From NCBI RefSeq assembly GCF_040436345.1, contig NC_133230.1, positions 15,696,197-15,760,196 of the forward strand: a stretch of 64,000 bases of DNA. Reading direction: 5' to 3'. Positions 24,601 to 33,346 of this stretch are shown piece by piece (the stretch's first letter is position 1; every line of letters starts with the position of its first letter). The position numbers and the translations under genes were made by a program. The notes below the pieces were generated by a model. The model had not been told where the DNA came from and searched no databases. It saw only the letters and a program-made list of their open reading frames with translations. The DNA is from Pagrus major. Its lineage: Eukaryota; Chordata; Actinopteri; Spariformes; Sparidae.

Positions 24601-27600
24601 ATGACTTCTTGTTTTGCCCTAAAAACAGCATAAAACTCGAAGATATTCAGTTTTCCTCCACATGAGACAAAGAAAAGCAGCAAATTCTCACATTTTGAGA
24701 GGCTGGAACCAGAAAATGTTTTGCACATTTCGAAATCAAAAATAGCTTTATGAGCAAAATGCCAAAACATATCTGGATATTAGCTTGTTTTCTTAGTCTT
24801 CTATAATGTTTAATTGAACATTTGGGACGTTTGGGAGGAGAAAAACAAGCAAATTGCCTACATCATTGTGGCAGCTAAGACTGTAACTGTGTTGTCTAAA
24901 AATGTCCAAAATGTGTGAAAACTGTCCATCAAGATTAACCAAAGTCCATGGCAACATCTTGTTTTGTCCTAAAAACAGCCTAAAACTCAAAGATATTCAG
25001 TTTTCTACCACATGACACAAAGAAAAGCAGCTAATCCTCACATTATAAGGAGCTGGAACCAGAGAATGTTTTGTTTTTATCAAAATCAAAAATAGTTTCA
25101 TGAGCAAATGCCAAAAGATATCCGGTTTCAGCTTCCAGTGTGAATATTAGCTTGTTTTCTTTGTCTTCTATAATATTTAATTGAATATTGAATATATATA
25201 TATATACAGATTTGGGACAAATGGTAGGAGAAAAACAAGCAATTTGCCTACATCATTGTGGTGGCAAAGAACTTCATTGTGTTGTCTCAACATGTCCCAA
25301 AACAGTGAGAAGTGCTCATCATGATTTACCAAAATCGACAGCGATTTGCTCCTTTGTCCTAAAACTCAAACATATTCAGTTTTCTACCACATCAGACAAA
25401 GAAAAGCAGAAAATCCTCATATTCTGAGAAGCTGGTACCAGAGAATGTTTTGCATTTTTCCATGAAAAATGACTCAGATGATTATTCAAAAAGCAGTTTA
25501 ATGATTCTTCTGTCGATCGCCTGCTTGATTAATCCAATAATCTTTGCAATTTTTTTAGTAAAAAGCCACATTTTGAATATTATCAATGAATTTGTGAATA
25601 TTAGCTTGTTTTCTTAGTCTTCTTATATATTTAATACTACATCATCATGGTGGCTAAGTACTTGATTGCGTTGTCTAGAAATGCACAAAAAATAGTGAAG
25701 TATGTCCATCAAGTGCCTCAAACGCAAAGATATTCTGTTTTCTACCACATGAGACAAAAAAAGCAGAAAATCCTCACATTTGAGAAGCTGGAACCAGAGA
25801 ATGTTTTGAATTTTTGCTTCAGAAATGACTAAAACGATACATTCCTGTTGATAAACGCTGCTAACATTTTTTTTTAAAATACCAGCTTGTTGTCTTTTGT
25901 GATATTTAATTGAATATCTTCGGTTTTGGACGCTCTGTAGGAGAAAAAACAACAACAAATTTGACTAGATCATCGTGGCTAACTTGTTGTGAGCCTTCAC
26001 AGACTAAACAGTTACAAGATTGACCGATTGATTGACACTGAAAATAATCTTTTGGTGCATCCCTTCATTGCTCAACCCTCTGAAAACAAAGAAGTGAATG
26101 ATGTAGATTTCAACAAAAATAACCGAAAGGAAACAGGGGTGAAGCCTTGTTAACAAAAGAGGAAGCAGCAGCAAGTCTGCAAGCACACTCTGTCTCAGTA
26201 ATTCCTTGCCTTGTCGCCTTGTCTCTCATATAGTCGGTTATTATAGAGACGCGGCTGTCATGTCATATTTAGTTCTGGAAATGTCATTTGGCAGCACACC
26301 TGCTGCCTGGCTATGCTAATAAAGCTAGGTTTAACTTTGATTAGAATTCAGAGGGAGAGGTGGATGGAAAGAGAGGAGAGGAGGGAGGGAGGGAGAGAGA
26401 GGGGGGGGGAGAATGACGGAGACAAAGAAAGGAAGAGAAACATCAGAGAGAATAAGAACTGGCAAAGTCACTCCAGCAGCGAGCCTCATAGCTGTCTCTT
26501 TCGACCCGTGACATGTTGCAAGATGACTCATGCCTTAACTGGATGGATATGTCTGGATGCATCACATATGAAACATAAGAGGGAGAGCAGCCTCTGACCT
26601 TTATTGGAGCATATCAGCTGAAGGGGGAAGTCAGGCCCGCATGTCAAACTCGGTTAACGTTCCTGTGTCACTGTGTGTCCTCGTGCGTCAGATAGCCTAG
26701 CATGCCAGTTATTCTGCTCCTGTTTTATATATACACATGAGCTGTTGAGGAGCTCGTAAAGAGAGACAACACACTCACCCCCGGTAGTGTCTTCTGCTCG
26801 TGCAGTGCATTCTGGGCTTTGAGGGCGGACTCACGCGCACAATATGTGAGGAAGGCACATCCTGGAGACAAAGACAATCAATGTTATAATAAGTACACGT
26901 GTGTTTGATGTATATAATGTCAGGAGCTTGAAGGATAAGTTCACCCAAAAAGGACAATAAACTGAAGAAGCATGTTTCTGCCTGCAAGCCTTCAGGACAA
27001 ATAGCTAGTTAAGATTAAAGGACAAGTTCACCCAAAAATTTTAATTCAGCCGTTACCTACTCAAGCCTCATTTATGCTCAACGTTATATATACAGACGGA
27101 GCCTTCTGTCCGTACTCTCCTTCCATTTCATCCGCATTTTTGCAAGTTTTCTGAAAGCTTACGGATACGGACCAACAGAGCAGTACCAGTGTAGCCAATA
27201 GTTCCAGCGAGACACGACCACAGGACATGAGGAGGAAGGTTTAAAAATGACAGAACTTTCTGAGGATAGGTTATGTATGTTGTTACTTCGTCACCACAAA
27301 ACAGCTGGGAGGAGATTGGACGGGAATCGCGAAGGAAAAGTGTCGGCCCATGTTGCGCCCTCTAGTGGCTGTAAAGCTTAATATTCATGCCAACATGACG
27401 GACGCATGGGAGTATTGCGGGCACTGACGGTTATATCGTTTGAAACGGACGTATCTATTGTCGTATGTAAAGGGAGCATAAACAAGCCTTTACCCTCATG
27501 CTGATGAAAAATCGTGTGAAGTTTAGTAGTCAACAAAACGTTTCTGGAGCTTCACAGCACAATAGCGTTGTAGCATTCTCCTAAGCAACTGAAGTAGATG

Positions 27601-30600
27601 TTTTAAAATGTAAAAAAAAACAACCAATAAAAATGGCTCCATACAGCCAGTCCGGCGTAATCCAAGTCTCTTGAAGTCCAGACAACCAGAACTGATAAGA
27701 AAAGACGTTATTGACACCCTCGATGTGCAGTCAAGCTCTTGCACCTACTTCAAACGGGGTACACGCTCATGCTTTTAGCTTAGCGGCTACAGTGAAGATT
27801 TCAGCTTAAAAAAAAGTGTGTAAATAACGTTCTCTCAAATCAATTTTGGATCTCAGGGCTTCCAGACACTTGGAAGCCATTTTATGTTTTGTAAAACAAG
27901 TCCCCATCTACTTCAGTTGTTCAGGAAAATGCTGCAGCGCTGTTTTGCTGTGAAGCTCCAGAAATGTTTTGTTGGGTGAACTTATCCTTCAATCTTAACT
28001 GGCTATTTGTCCCGAAAGGTCTGCAGGCAGTAACATGCGTCCAGAGATTATTGTCCTGTTATAAATCTGCCATTTCATACATGTGCGTAGGTTCTGTTTG
28101 ACAACTGTTCTGGGTCAGCAGTGTGTGTTTAAAATCTCTAAAAAATGCATCCCTCCTTTAATCAGGCCATCATTATTAATATGCATGAAACAGAGGCAGA
28201 AAATAAAATAAAAACATTTAGGGAAATAGTCTCCCAGTAGAGATCTCTGGGATTATTAAATCATAATACCTGGAGACTGTTCAGACACAAGCAGTCTGAA
28301 TGGGTATTTAATATCATGCTGGTCAAGCAAAATGTATGCAGCCCCACATAATAGAGAAAGGCCTCCATTAACCTTTAGAGCTCCCACAAATCATGAATAT
28401 GTAAAATTATGCAGAATAGGTGTTATAGGTGTTAGAGAACTGATACCACCTGGCCTATACGTCTCCCAAATGACTGATTCATAAAAGCCTTTGTTTTCGG
28501 CGCTCAGATTTGCATTAGAGACGACAGCGAAGATCATTGTTTAGCTCAGATCACTTTAACCAGCTTTAGTCCATCTGTCAAACAGGATTTCGAGTGTGTT
28601 GAGACTTTACTTACAAAATATGAGAAAGCCTGTAGTAGCAGTGGGTGACACTTACTCCTACAAATTGACTGATATCGCCACATGAAGCCAATTATGGGCT
28701 GACAAAATACTTTTTGTGAGATTGATCTGAGACAACTACTTTTCTGGTTATGACCGTTTGAGAATGGAGAGTGCTGTGCAACATTTTACTCTGCTTTTCA
28801 TTCAAGGATATATTTATTTTTTAAATTCCAACAGCAATTAATGACTCATTTTCTCTTAAAGTGAATGATTTTTAAATGTAGGGTCCAGAGGTAGGCGTGA
28901 AGGGAAACCTCCCATCATGCACCGGGGCGTTTCATGAACATAATTTTCATTTCATTTGTGTTTCAACAATATTTTTACTGTTTCCGCGTTCATATTGTCG
29001 TTATATGGTTATATAGAGTTAGTGTTTAAAGTAGGTTCAAAGGTTCAAGAGTGTATTGACTATTAATCTAAAAGTTTGTCTGGTAACACTTTATAATAAT
29101 CATCGCTAATACATTTATAGTCACAGTCAACAAACAATGAAATGCTTTATAAACCATTTATTAAACATGTAAAGGTTTGCAAACATCAGTTTCAACTTTA
29201 TAACCGCCATCAAGATAATGTTTACAGATGAACTACGCAGTATTTATTAACCATTTACAAAAAAATTATAAAGTAACATAAACATCAGTTGCAGTTTTAC
29301 AATAATCATTTGCCTTATAAATGTTTTTAAAGCATTTCATTGAAATAACTATTCACTTAAGTTTAATTAACTATAAATGTAATATTTATTAATGACAGTC
29401 AGTCGTCAGGCGGGAGGCTTAAAAATATAATACTGTGCTCTTAAAATTTTAAAAAGGATATTACCTTTTACAATTTACATAAATGAGGGATACACAAACT
29501 TATTCCCTTCGAGGGGCGAAATTAAAAACTTAATTGTAAACCACGGGCCAAAAGCGCACACTGATTGTGTTGTTAAGATGCAAAATAGGACTGTATACAG
29601 AAGCCCAGACAGGCAAAAATTAAATAAAACTCTGGCGATCCATTTTCTAGTTGTCATCTTTTTGACTTAAGAACAGATGAAGGGAAAATCTTTCTAAGTT
29701 TCTTAACTTCTTATTTCTTTAAACTGGTCTCTCAGGGCTTCTGAACAACTGGGATCCCTCCCTTGATTTACTGACTTCCTTAAAACATTACTCTTTACTG
29801 TGGCTTTCAAATAAGCAGGTTCATACCTTTTTGTTTTAAATCTGTATCTTTTCATTTGCTTTGTTTGTTTTTGTTGTCTTTCAAATGCAGGTTTAACATT
29901 TTCTTACTGTCTTTTGTTAATGCAAATCTGTGTCTCTCTGTAAAACCTTGTGTCTTAAGGGTGCTATAAACTTCCTTGGACAAAGTCTCACTCTTGTGAA
30001 GAATGATAAATAATAATTAGGGATCTTAGGTCGGATTTTTACCTCACAAGAAATAAAACGGCATAAACAGCAATTCATATTTTACTTATAAAGTTTATTT
30101 ATTTCGGTAGAAACATCTGGTGGGCCAACTCGAACATCTGTGCAGCCCTGACATAAATAGTTTACCCAGTTCTGCTCCAAAGGTTTGCCTTGATGTCAAA
30201 AATCCAATTCCAGCAAGGCGAATGGAATTATGTTGAATTTAAAAGCATTTAGTGTGAGTCGCTACCTTATATTTAAAGGTTTGAGTCAAGGATGATCAAT
30301 ATTTTAGTCAGTCTTTGTCTAAATTATTCAGAAACTGTGAATCAGATTTCTTTTTTAGATCAATGGAGCTAAACATCAGGCTGTGGCCTCTCACAGGAGT
30401 TCTTAAAGAGGCTCCAGGGAGACAAAATGAGGACTAGTTGAACCTCAAACTGACGCTTTGGGTTTGCGTCCAGCCTGAGCTGCCAACCCAAAGCGTTAGT
30501 ATTTGACGATCTGGGAATGAGACTAAACAATCAACTATCTTTCTCTGAGAAGTTACATTTGGTTTCTTTAATTTCTGACTGGAGGACATACTGTTTAAGA

Positions 30601-30846
30601 GCAACTAATGCCATGACCATCACCATCTTCCAACAAAATAATACTAAATAAACAACATTCACCCCCCATACGAGCTCCCTGAGACAAAATACCAGCCTCA
30701 CCTTTGTGCATCCCTGTGTATTTGTCCTTGATCACCGTCAACTCATAGATCTTGCCGAACTGCTCGAAGATGGGCTTCAGGTCCTTCTCCTCCAGGTTTC
30801 GGGGTATCTGCCCGATGAAGAGCTTGATTGCGTCAGGCTCCTTCAT
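5199..30846 (-). CDS. celf3: CELF3 (CUGBP/Elav-like family member 3), 12 coding exons
   Basis: RNA-binding regulator of alternative splicing and mRNA fate, enriched in nervous tissue in vertebrates and known to favour UG-rich RNA. Joining the 12 coding exons listed separately gives 453 residues (human about 465). RRM1 is about residues 7-88 (RNP2 LFIGQI, RNP1 KGCAFLTY). RRM2 is about 95-175 (LFVGML, KGCAFVKY). A long A/Q/P-rich linker with a short Q-rich stretch (about 345-362) follows, then RRM3 at about 368-446 (IFIYHL, KCFGFVSF), ending [11 protein letters not shown]. All junctions are GT-AG with matching phase. The start [10 protein letters not shown] is the short N-terminus typical of CELF3; CELF4, 5 and 6 have longer leaders, which is why CELF3 was chosen. 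Linkage to RPRD2 and CIART, also on human 1q21, agrees. Which of the fish duplicates (3a or 3b) it is cannot be told from one window. Confidence 0.95.
5429..5572 (-). CDS. celf3: celf3 coding exon 11 (first part of RRM3)
   Basis: 144 nt encoding [20 protein letters not shown] through [13 protein letters not shown] plus one base. It holds the RNP2 motif of RRM3 and is very strongly conserved across CELF proteins. The acceptor is TTTGTACACAG and the donor TTTG|GTGAGT. A 102-bp intron separates it from the last coding exon. Confidence 0.95.
5573..6304. other. celf3 intron 10 (0.73 kb)
   Basis: The segment at about 5870-6100 resembles a degraded copy of the dispersed repeat seen at 12.8 kb (ACAATTATCTTAAACAATTC and ATGTCAGACATTTACAG-like motifs). 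No gene. Confidence 0.45.
6305..6409 (-). CDS. celf3: celf3 coding exon 10 (Q-rich segment)
   Basis: 105 nt, also a multiple of three with phase 1 on both sides. It encodes [20 protein letters not shown], then [15 protein letters not shown]. This is where human CELF3 (old name TNRC4) carries its long CAG-encoded glutamine run. Here the run is short and broken by Pro and Leu. The acceptor is CTCTCCATCAG and the donor GAAG|GTAAAC. Confidence 0.93.
6410..7593. other. celf3 intron 9 (1.2 kb) with foldback element
   Basis: The intron between coding exons 9 and 10 is about half occupied by the inverted-repeat element at 6869-7444. No gene in the remainder. Confidence 0.6.
6869..7444. mobile_element. 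Foldback element with TIR CTAYGGAAGCCCTTAAC
   Basis: Left end CTACGGAAGCCCTTAAC and right end GTTAAGGGCTTCCATAG are inverted copies. The arms continue inward with GTGATAACGAGTT-type motifs repeated in both directions. There is no ORF, so it is non-autonomous. Confidence 0.65.
7594..7653 (-). CDS. celf3: celf3 coding exon 9 (linker, 60 nt)
   Basis: 60 nt, a multiple of three with phase 1 on both sides, so it can be skipped without frameshift. It encodes [20 protein letters not shown]. The acceptor is TCTGCCACAG and the donor ACAG|GTGAGC. It is a candidate cassette exon. Confidence 0.92.
7887..8036 (-). CDS. celf3: celf3 coding exon 8 (P/A-rich linker)
   Basis: 150 nt, [20 protein letters not shown] through [12 protein letters not shown] plus one base. 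The acceptor is ATGTGTGCAG and the donor CAAG|GTAGAG. The matching human segment reads TPPAIAATPVSAIPAA, so the family match is clear. Confidence 0.92.
8037..9301. other. celf3 intron 7 (1.27 kb)
   Basis: A fragment of the 'ACTTTGAGTACATTT' dispersed repeat lies at about 8.87-8.95 kb. Nothing else was recognised. Confidence 0.5.
9302..9446 (-). CDS. celf3: celf3 coding exon 7 (A/Q-rich linker)
   Basis: 145 nt, from [20 protein letters not shown] to [12 protein letters not shown] plus one base. The acceptor is GTCCTCCAG and the donor TCAG|GTAATG. It belongs to the divergent domain between RRM2 and RRM3. Confidence 0.93.
9447..10702. other. celf3 intron 6 (1.26 kb)
   Basis: A/T-rich intron. 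No gene, RNA or clear repeat boundary was recognised. Confidence 0.5.
10703..10846 (-). CDS. celf3: celf3 coding exon 6 (end of RRM2, start of linker)
   Basis: 144 nt, 48 whole codons. It runs from [20 protein letters not shown] to [10 protein letters not shown]. The acceptor is CCTCCGCAG and the donor GCC|GTGAGA. The sequence is nearly the same as known CELF3 to CELF5 proteins. Confidence 0.94.
11395..11478. repeat. TG/CA microsatellite
   Basis: About 84 bp of TG dinucleotides with TT and TATG interruptions on the + strand, in celf3 intron 5. Confidence 0.9.
11618..11635. repeat. TG/CA microsatellite beside celf3 exon 5 donor
   Basis: Eighteen bases of TG on the + strand, that is (CA)n in the transcript, starting 17 nt after the exon 5 donor. 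Confidence 0.9.
11654..11733 (-). CDS. celf3: celf3 coding exon 5 (RNP1 part of RRM2)
   Basis: 80 nt encoding [20 protein letters not shown] followed by HGSRTLP. The acceptor is TTTCATGTAG and the donor CCG|GTGAGT. Its length is not a multiple of three, so skipping would break the frame inside RRM2. In the transcript a (UG)n tract lies about 30-75 nt upstream and a (CA)n tract 17-35 nt downstream (see findings). Confidence 0.94.
11767..11810. repeat. CA/TG microsatellite beside celf3 exon 5 acceptor
   Basis: CA-rich on the + strand, (UG)n in the transcript, 32 nt or more upstream of the exon 5 acceptor. Confidence 0.9.
12820..13080. repeat. Single copy of the repeat arrayed at 24.4 kb
   Basis: Shares AAAAATGCTCATCACAATTT, AGAAAAGCAGC and GAAAAATGACTGAAACGATT with the 24.4-kb units and ends in AATTGATTAATCGAC. 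Degraded relatives lie near 3.4, 5.9, 46.1 and 57.2-57.45 kb. Confidence 0.55.
13174..13302 (-). CDS. celf3: celf3 coding exon 4 (first part of RRM2)
   Basis: 129 nt, from [20 protein letters not shown] through [13 protein letters not shown]. It holds the RNP2 motif of RRM2. The acceptor is CCCCTTAG and the donor AAAG|GTAATG. The dispersed repeat at 12.8-13.08 kb ends about 95 bp from the donor side of this exon. Confidence 0.95.
14139..14294. repeat. Inverted repeat, about 156 bp
   Basis: Left arm 14139-14169 (GCAGGAAAAGCACAGGTGTT at its centre) pairs with right arm 14262-14294 (ACACCTGTGCTTTTCCTACT). It is a small foldback element without coding capacity. Confidence 0.65.
14486..14964. mobile_element. 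Dispersed foldback element, copy 1
   Basis: Ends are GGTAAGTTCACCTAAAG and TTTGGGTGAACGTATCC in inverted orientation. Both halves carry a second inverted block (CTGGAGCTTCACAGCAAAAC and GCTGTGAAGCTCCAG). Four more copies follow in this window. No ORF. Confidence 0.7.
15326..15374 (-). CDS. celf3: celf3 coding exon 3 (RRM1-RRM2 linker)
   Basis: 49-nt micro-exon encoding [16 protein letters not shown] plus one base. The acceptor is CTCTCCAG and the donor GGGG|GTAAGA. It is too short to stand out as an ORF, but the phase joins exons 2 and 4 exactly and the peptide is a CELF signature. An 11.4-kb intron lies upstream of it. Confidence 0.95.
18800..18848. repeat. CA microsatellite
   Basis: Nearly pure CA on the + strand in celf3 intron 2. 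Confidence 0.9.
19518..19562. repeat. TG microsatellite with poly-G interruption
   Basis: TG repeats on both sides of a GAGGGGGGGGGG run, in celf3 intron 2. Confidence 0.85.
20459..20501. repeat. CT then TG compound microsatellite
   Basis: CT repeats continue directly into TG repeats on the + strand, in celf3 intron 2. Confidence 0.85.
21615..21652. repeat. CT then CA compound microsatellite
   Basis: CT repeats followed by CA repeats on the + strand, in celf3 intron 2. Confidence 0.85.
22080..22425. repeat. Foldback repeat with GCTTAGCTTAGC motifs
   Basis: Arms GGCTAATTTGCTTTCTTGCC ... GAAGATTGATACCACTT on the left and AGTGGTATCAATCTGTTC ... GCAAGCAAATTTCAC on the right are inverted copies. 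TTAGCTTAGCTTAGC lies between them. In celf3 intron 2. Confidence 0.6.
24420..25990. repeat. Tandem array of a dispersed repeat, about 4 units of 350-380 bp
   Basis: The block GCTGGAACCAGAGAATGTTT or a close variant recurs at 24702, 25052, 25431 and 25787, spaced about 350, 379 and 356 bp. Each is preceded by AAGAAAAGCAGC and TATTCAGTTTTCTACCACAT-like blocks. Confidence 0.7.
26779..26861 (-). CDS. celf3: celf3 coding exon 2 (second half of RRM1)
   Basis: 83 nt. It completes the Gly codon and encodes [20 protein letters not shown] followed by EQKTLPG, the RNP1 motif and last helix of RRM1. The acceptor is TCTCCAG and the donor GGG|GTGAGT. The preceding intron is about 3.8 kb and holds a nested foldback repeat. 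Confidence 0.95.
26952..28057. mobile_element. Nested foldback element, copy 2 of the family
   Basis: Arms at 26952-27041 and 27970-28057 are inverted copies about 90 bp long (GGACAATAAACTGAAGAAGC left, GATTATTGTCC right; AAATAGCTAGTTAAGATTAA left, AATCTTAACTGGCTATTTGT right). Inside is the AAGTTCACCC family element. Inside that lies another piece at about 27068-27482 with TTTATGCTC / GAGCATAAA ends. Confidence 0.65.
29085..29400. repeat. 'GGTAACACTTTATAATAA' dispersed repeat
   Basis: Starts GGTAACACTTTATAATAATC with repeated TGCTTTATAAACCATTTATT blocks. A relative is at 58352-58510. In celf3 intron 1. Confidence 0.5.
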
Positions 30847-30854
30847 TGAGAAGT
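30702..30854 (-). CDS. celf3: celf3 coding exon 1 (start codon, first half of RRM1)
   Basis: The acceptor TCCTCCCCAG precedes 30854. Eight non-coding bases lead to ATG at 30846-30844. Coding covers residues 1-48 plus one base, from [10 protein letters not shown] to KYTGMHK. The donor is AAAG|GTGAGG after 30702. In-frame codons continue upstream of the ATG, but CELF3 proteins begin at MKEPD, so that start is kept. Confidence 0.95.
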
Positions 30855-31775
30855 CTGGGGAGGAATAATAACACACAGACACACACACAGAGAGAGAGAG
30901 AGAGTAGAGGAGGCGGTCAGGAGGAGCAGACAGGAGCCTGCGGGCTTAAATTCACACTGCACAGGAGGTGCAAACAGGAGGCCAGGGATGGAGGTGCAGA
31001 TGGGAGCGCTCAGTGGGAATGGGAGGCTGAAATTATAGTTTTTACACCCTTAGAGACATGGTGTTCCCATTCGAGGAGTTATATCTCAGATTTTACAATA
31101 AAACACATTAGTACCACTTTAATTATAATGTAGATTAAGATATTAATATATTAAATTCTTACTAAGTAACCTAAGGCTACTATAAGCTGCAACAGATATA
31201 CTGTGAGAGCTGAAAGTGCTATAAATTCTGCAGGAGTGGTGATATAATTCTATTTTACAGATGATTTCATGCAATTACACACATTTTTTTGACATGATTG
31301 AAGAAGCCGGAGGCACATTCGCATGTGTGTGTTTTTATTTGCATAAGACACACACAAAAAATCTGATAAATTGCCAAAAAAATAAATGAAATAATGAAAT
31401 TATGATCTCGTAACTTCCATATTCTTGGCTGTACATGAGCAAGAGGGCTCAGAAATGACGAATCATAGCAGCACATCCACAATATATTCCCTCTGAATGA
31501 CATTTAAAAAAAATGATTTAAAAATACATGTGATATTGTAGTCAATAATAGTACACACAATCCTTCATGCACTGAATCCGGTCTAGGCCGCCTATATATT
31601 TATATATTTATATATATATATATATCGAGCCCCTACATGACAGTGTGTCAGTCAACACAGCTGGAGACCTGCGCTCTTTGTCAAGACACGGGTGACAACA
31701 ACAATGACCTGATGATGTTTCACCAGAAAAAAAACAACAAAGAGTTAAAAAAATAAAATAAAACAAAAATCATAC
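30855..31775. other. celf3 5' intron, no gene
   Basis: Intron between the 5'UTR exon and coding exon 1. It has a CA/GA microsatellite at about 30874-30905 beside the acceptor and an AT-repeat patch at about 31595-31625. Otherwise it is A/T-rich with nothing recognised. Confidence 0.6.
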
Positions 31776-32357
31776 CTGTGGTGCTGTTCGTGGCAAAGAA
31801 TCGGCGTATTCACTGGATGCCTTGTCTTCCTCTCCCCCCGCTGTTATTTAGTTATTGGATCTCAATTATTCAGTTCATTTGTCTGGAAGAGCGTCTTTGA
31901 AATCCTGTAACAAGTTAGGCCTGCACCCCCCCTATAACAACACAAGTAACATCCAGCGACGGTCCTTTATTCGGCATGAGCGTGTTTTTCTAAGATCTGC
32001 TTGTTGTTGTGGGTTTTTTTTTTTTTTTTTTGTCCCTGCTCTTTTCCTGACAGAGGCTCCGTAAATCTCAAATCAACCTGGTGTAAAAAAAAAAAATCAT
32101 AAAAATAAACAAATGTCCCTCTAGCTGTGCTGAACGAGGAGTGCTGTGAGAGATGAATTTCCTTCAGTAGACCCGGAGGGAATTGGCAGTCTGGTTGCTC
32201 GTCCTCTCCTCTCCCTCTCCCTGTGTGTGTGTGTCTGTACTCCTTTGACGTCGTAAGCCGGTGTCTCCCTCCCTGTCCATCTCCGCTCCATCCCTCCTCC
32301 CCTGGGCTGTACGAGCCGTGATGTCTGCCGCCGGGGACCGTCGCTAAACTACCAGCC
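31776..32357 (-). other. celf3: celf3 5'UTR exon(s), non-coding
   Basis: A strong donor (CACCACAG|GTATGA) follows 31776, upstream of coding exon 1. A good acceptor (TTCTGCTGTCACAG) precedes 32357. A second acceptor with a poly-U tract (TTTACACCAG) lies at about 32080, so the region could be one 582-nt exon or use two alternative 5' ends. It contains a run of about 18 A in the transcript sense. The first exon and promoter must lie further upstream and could not be fixed. Confidence 0.5.
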
Positions 32358-32575
32358 CTGTGACAGCAGAAGGGAGGGAGAAAAAGATAGAAAACACAGT
32401 CATGGCTGCAGAGTGCGATGATGAGTATTTGTGAGTAGGTTAGGGCTTTTTTCTTATAGAGTGGTGTAGTTTGTGGTCGTAAAACACAGAAATCGGTTAA
32501 CATTTTTGCACATCCGGTCGATAGGCTTTTCGAATGGGTTTTCACTTAAATGCCCCAAAATAAGGTACTTTTTTA

Positions 32576-32803
32576 TTACATTTTATGGCATTTAGCAGAT
32601 GCTTTTGTCCAAAGCAACATACAGTAATTCATACATTCGTACACTGATGCCGGTGGCTACCATGTAAGGTGCTGACCAGCACATCAGGAGCAGTTTGGGG
32701 TTCACTATCTTGCCCAAGGACACTTCGACATGCAGACCAGGGGAATTGAACCAGACCTTCCGATAACAAGATGCTGGCTCTACCCCTGAGCCACAGCCGC
32801 CCG
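32576..32803 (-). mobile_element. tRNA-headed SINE
   Basis: On the minus strand it begins GGGCGGCTGTGGCTCAGGGG, with an A-box-like TGGCTCAGGGGTAG and a B-box-like GGTTCAATTCC (32752-32742), as in a tRNA promoter. The tail reads TTTGGACAAAAGCATCTGC, then TAAATGCCATAAAATG, a 3' end shared by many fish SINEs. Head plus tail identify it as a tRNA-derived SINE of about 228 bp. The exact family is not named. Confidence 0.7.
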
Positions 32804-33290
32804 GTCAGTTTTCATTTTGTCGCCTGTCGCTATGAATTGTGGGACAGTCAGAGAGTGAGGAGGGAAGTCTGCGCATGAGATTTAACCAAACAGAAATAAA
32901 AATATTATCTTGTACATGAACATTTGTACCTTGATTGATTTTGTTTTGTGGTTGTTTTTTTGCCTACCTGACCAGGGTCAGCAGATGTTAAGTTAGCTGC
33001 GAGCTAATTGTCCCCAATAAAATAACAGATTTGTTTGTATCATTCTTCGGATCACATTTGTGGACGGTAAATGTGTAACATCTGCTTAATGCTTATAACA
33101 ATGTTACATATGAGAAGAATGCTGTAAATAGAAAGGTGATTTATAAATGAAAGTCCTGAATGAGGCAATAAATGAACATCCATCTTTTTTCCATACCTAC
33201 TTGTCATATGCAAGGTTACATAATGCATACTTTCTACAGTCATACAACCATTTACACTCAAATGTAGAGTCAACAATTCACAAAATGTCT

Positions 33291-33346
33291 GGAAACCACA
33301 GTACTCAGAGGAAACCACAGTACTCAGAGGAAACCACAGATACACA
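33291..33346. repeat. Tandem repeat, 20-bp unit, about 2.7 copies
   Basis: GGAAACCACAGTACTCAGA is repeated head to tail, with the last copy diverging at its end. Intergenic. Confidence 0.8.

Larger units (their letters stand above)
15375..26778. other. celf3 intron 2 (11.4 kb), no gene
   Basis: The largest intron. Short ORFs here are low-complexity (CA/TG, GA/CT, C-rich). Contents: CT/GA-rich patches at 15.67-15.70, 16.27-16.31 and 18.4-18.6 kb; CA/TG microsatellites at 18.80-18.85, 19.52-19.56, 20.47-20.50 and 21.62-21.65 kb; a foldback repeat at 22.08-22.42 kb; a tandem array of a dispersed repeat at 24.4-25.9 kb; and non-repetitive stretches at 23.8-23.97 and 24.17-24.40 kb that may be conserved elements. 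Confidence 0.6.
26862..30701. other. celf3 intron 1 (3.8 kb), repeats and possible CNE
   Basis: It holds the nested foldback element at 26.95-28.06 kb and a low-repeat stretch at about 28.13-28.56 kb with homeodomain/POU-like motifs. A dispersed repeat that begins GGTAACACTTTATAATAA lies at about 29.09-29.40 kb. The remainder is A/T-rich with no gene seen. Confidence 0.6.

Noticed and set aside
31967..32545. 192-codon minus-strand ORF in the celf3 5' region
   Set aside because: It has no recognisable domain and crosses an acceptor and poly-A tracts. Best explained as 5'UTR sequence, and CELF3 proteins start at MKEPD.
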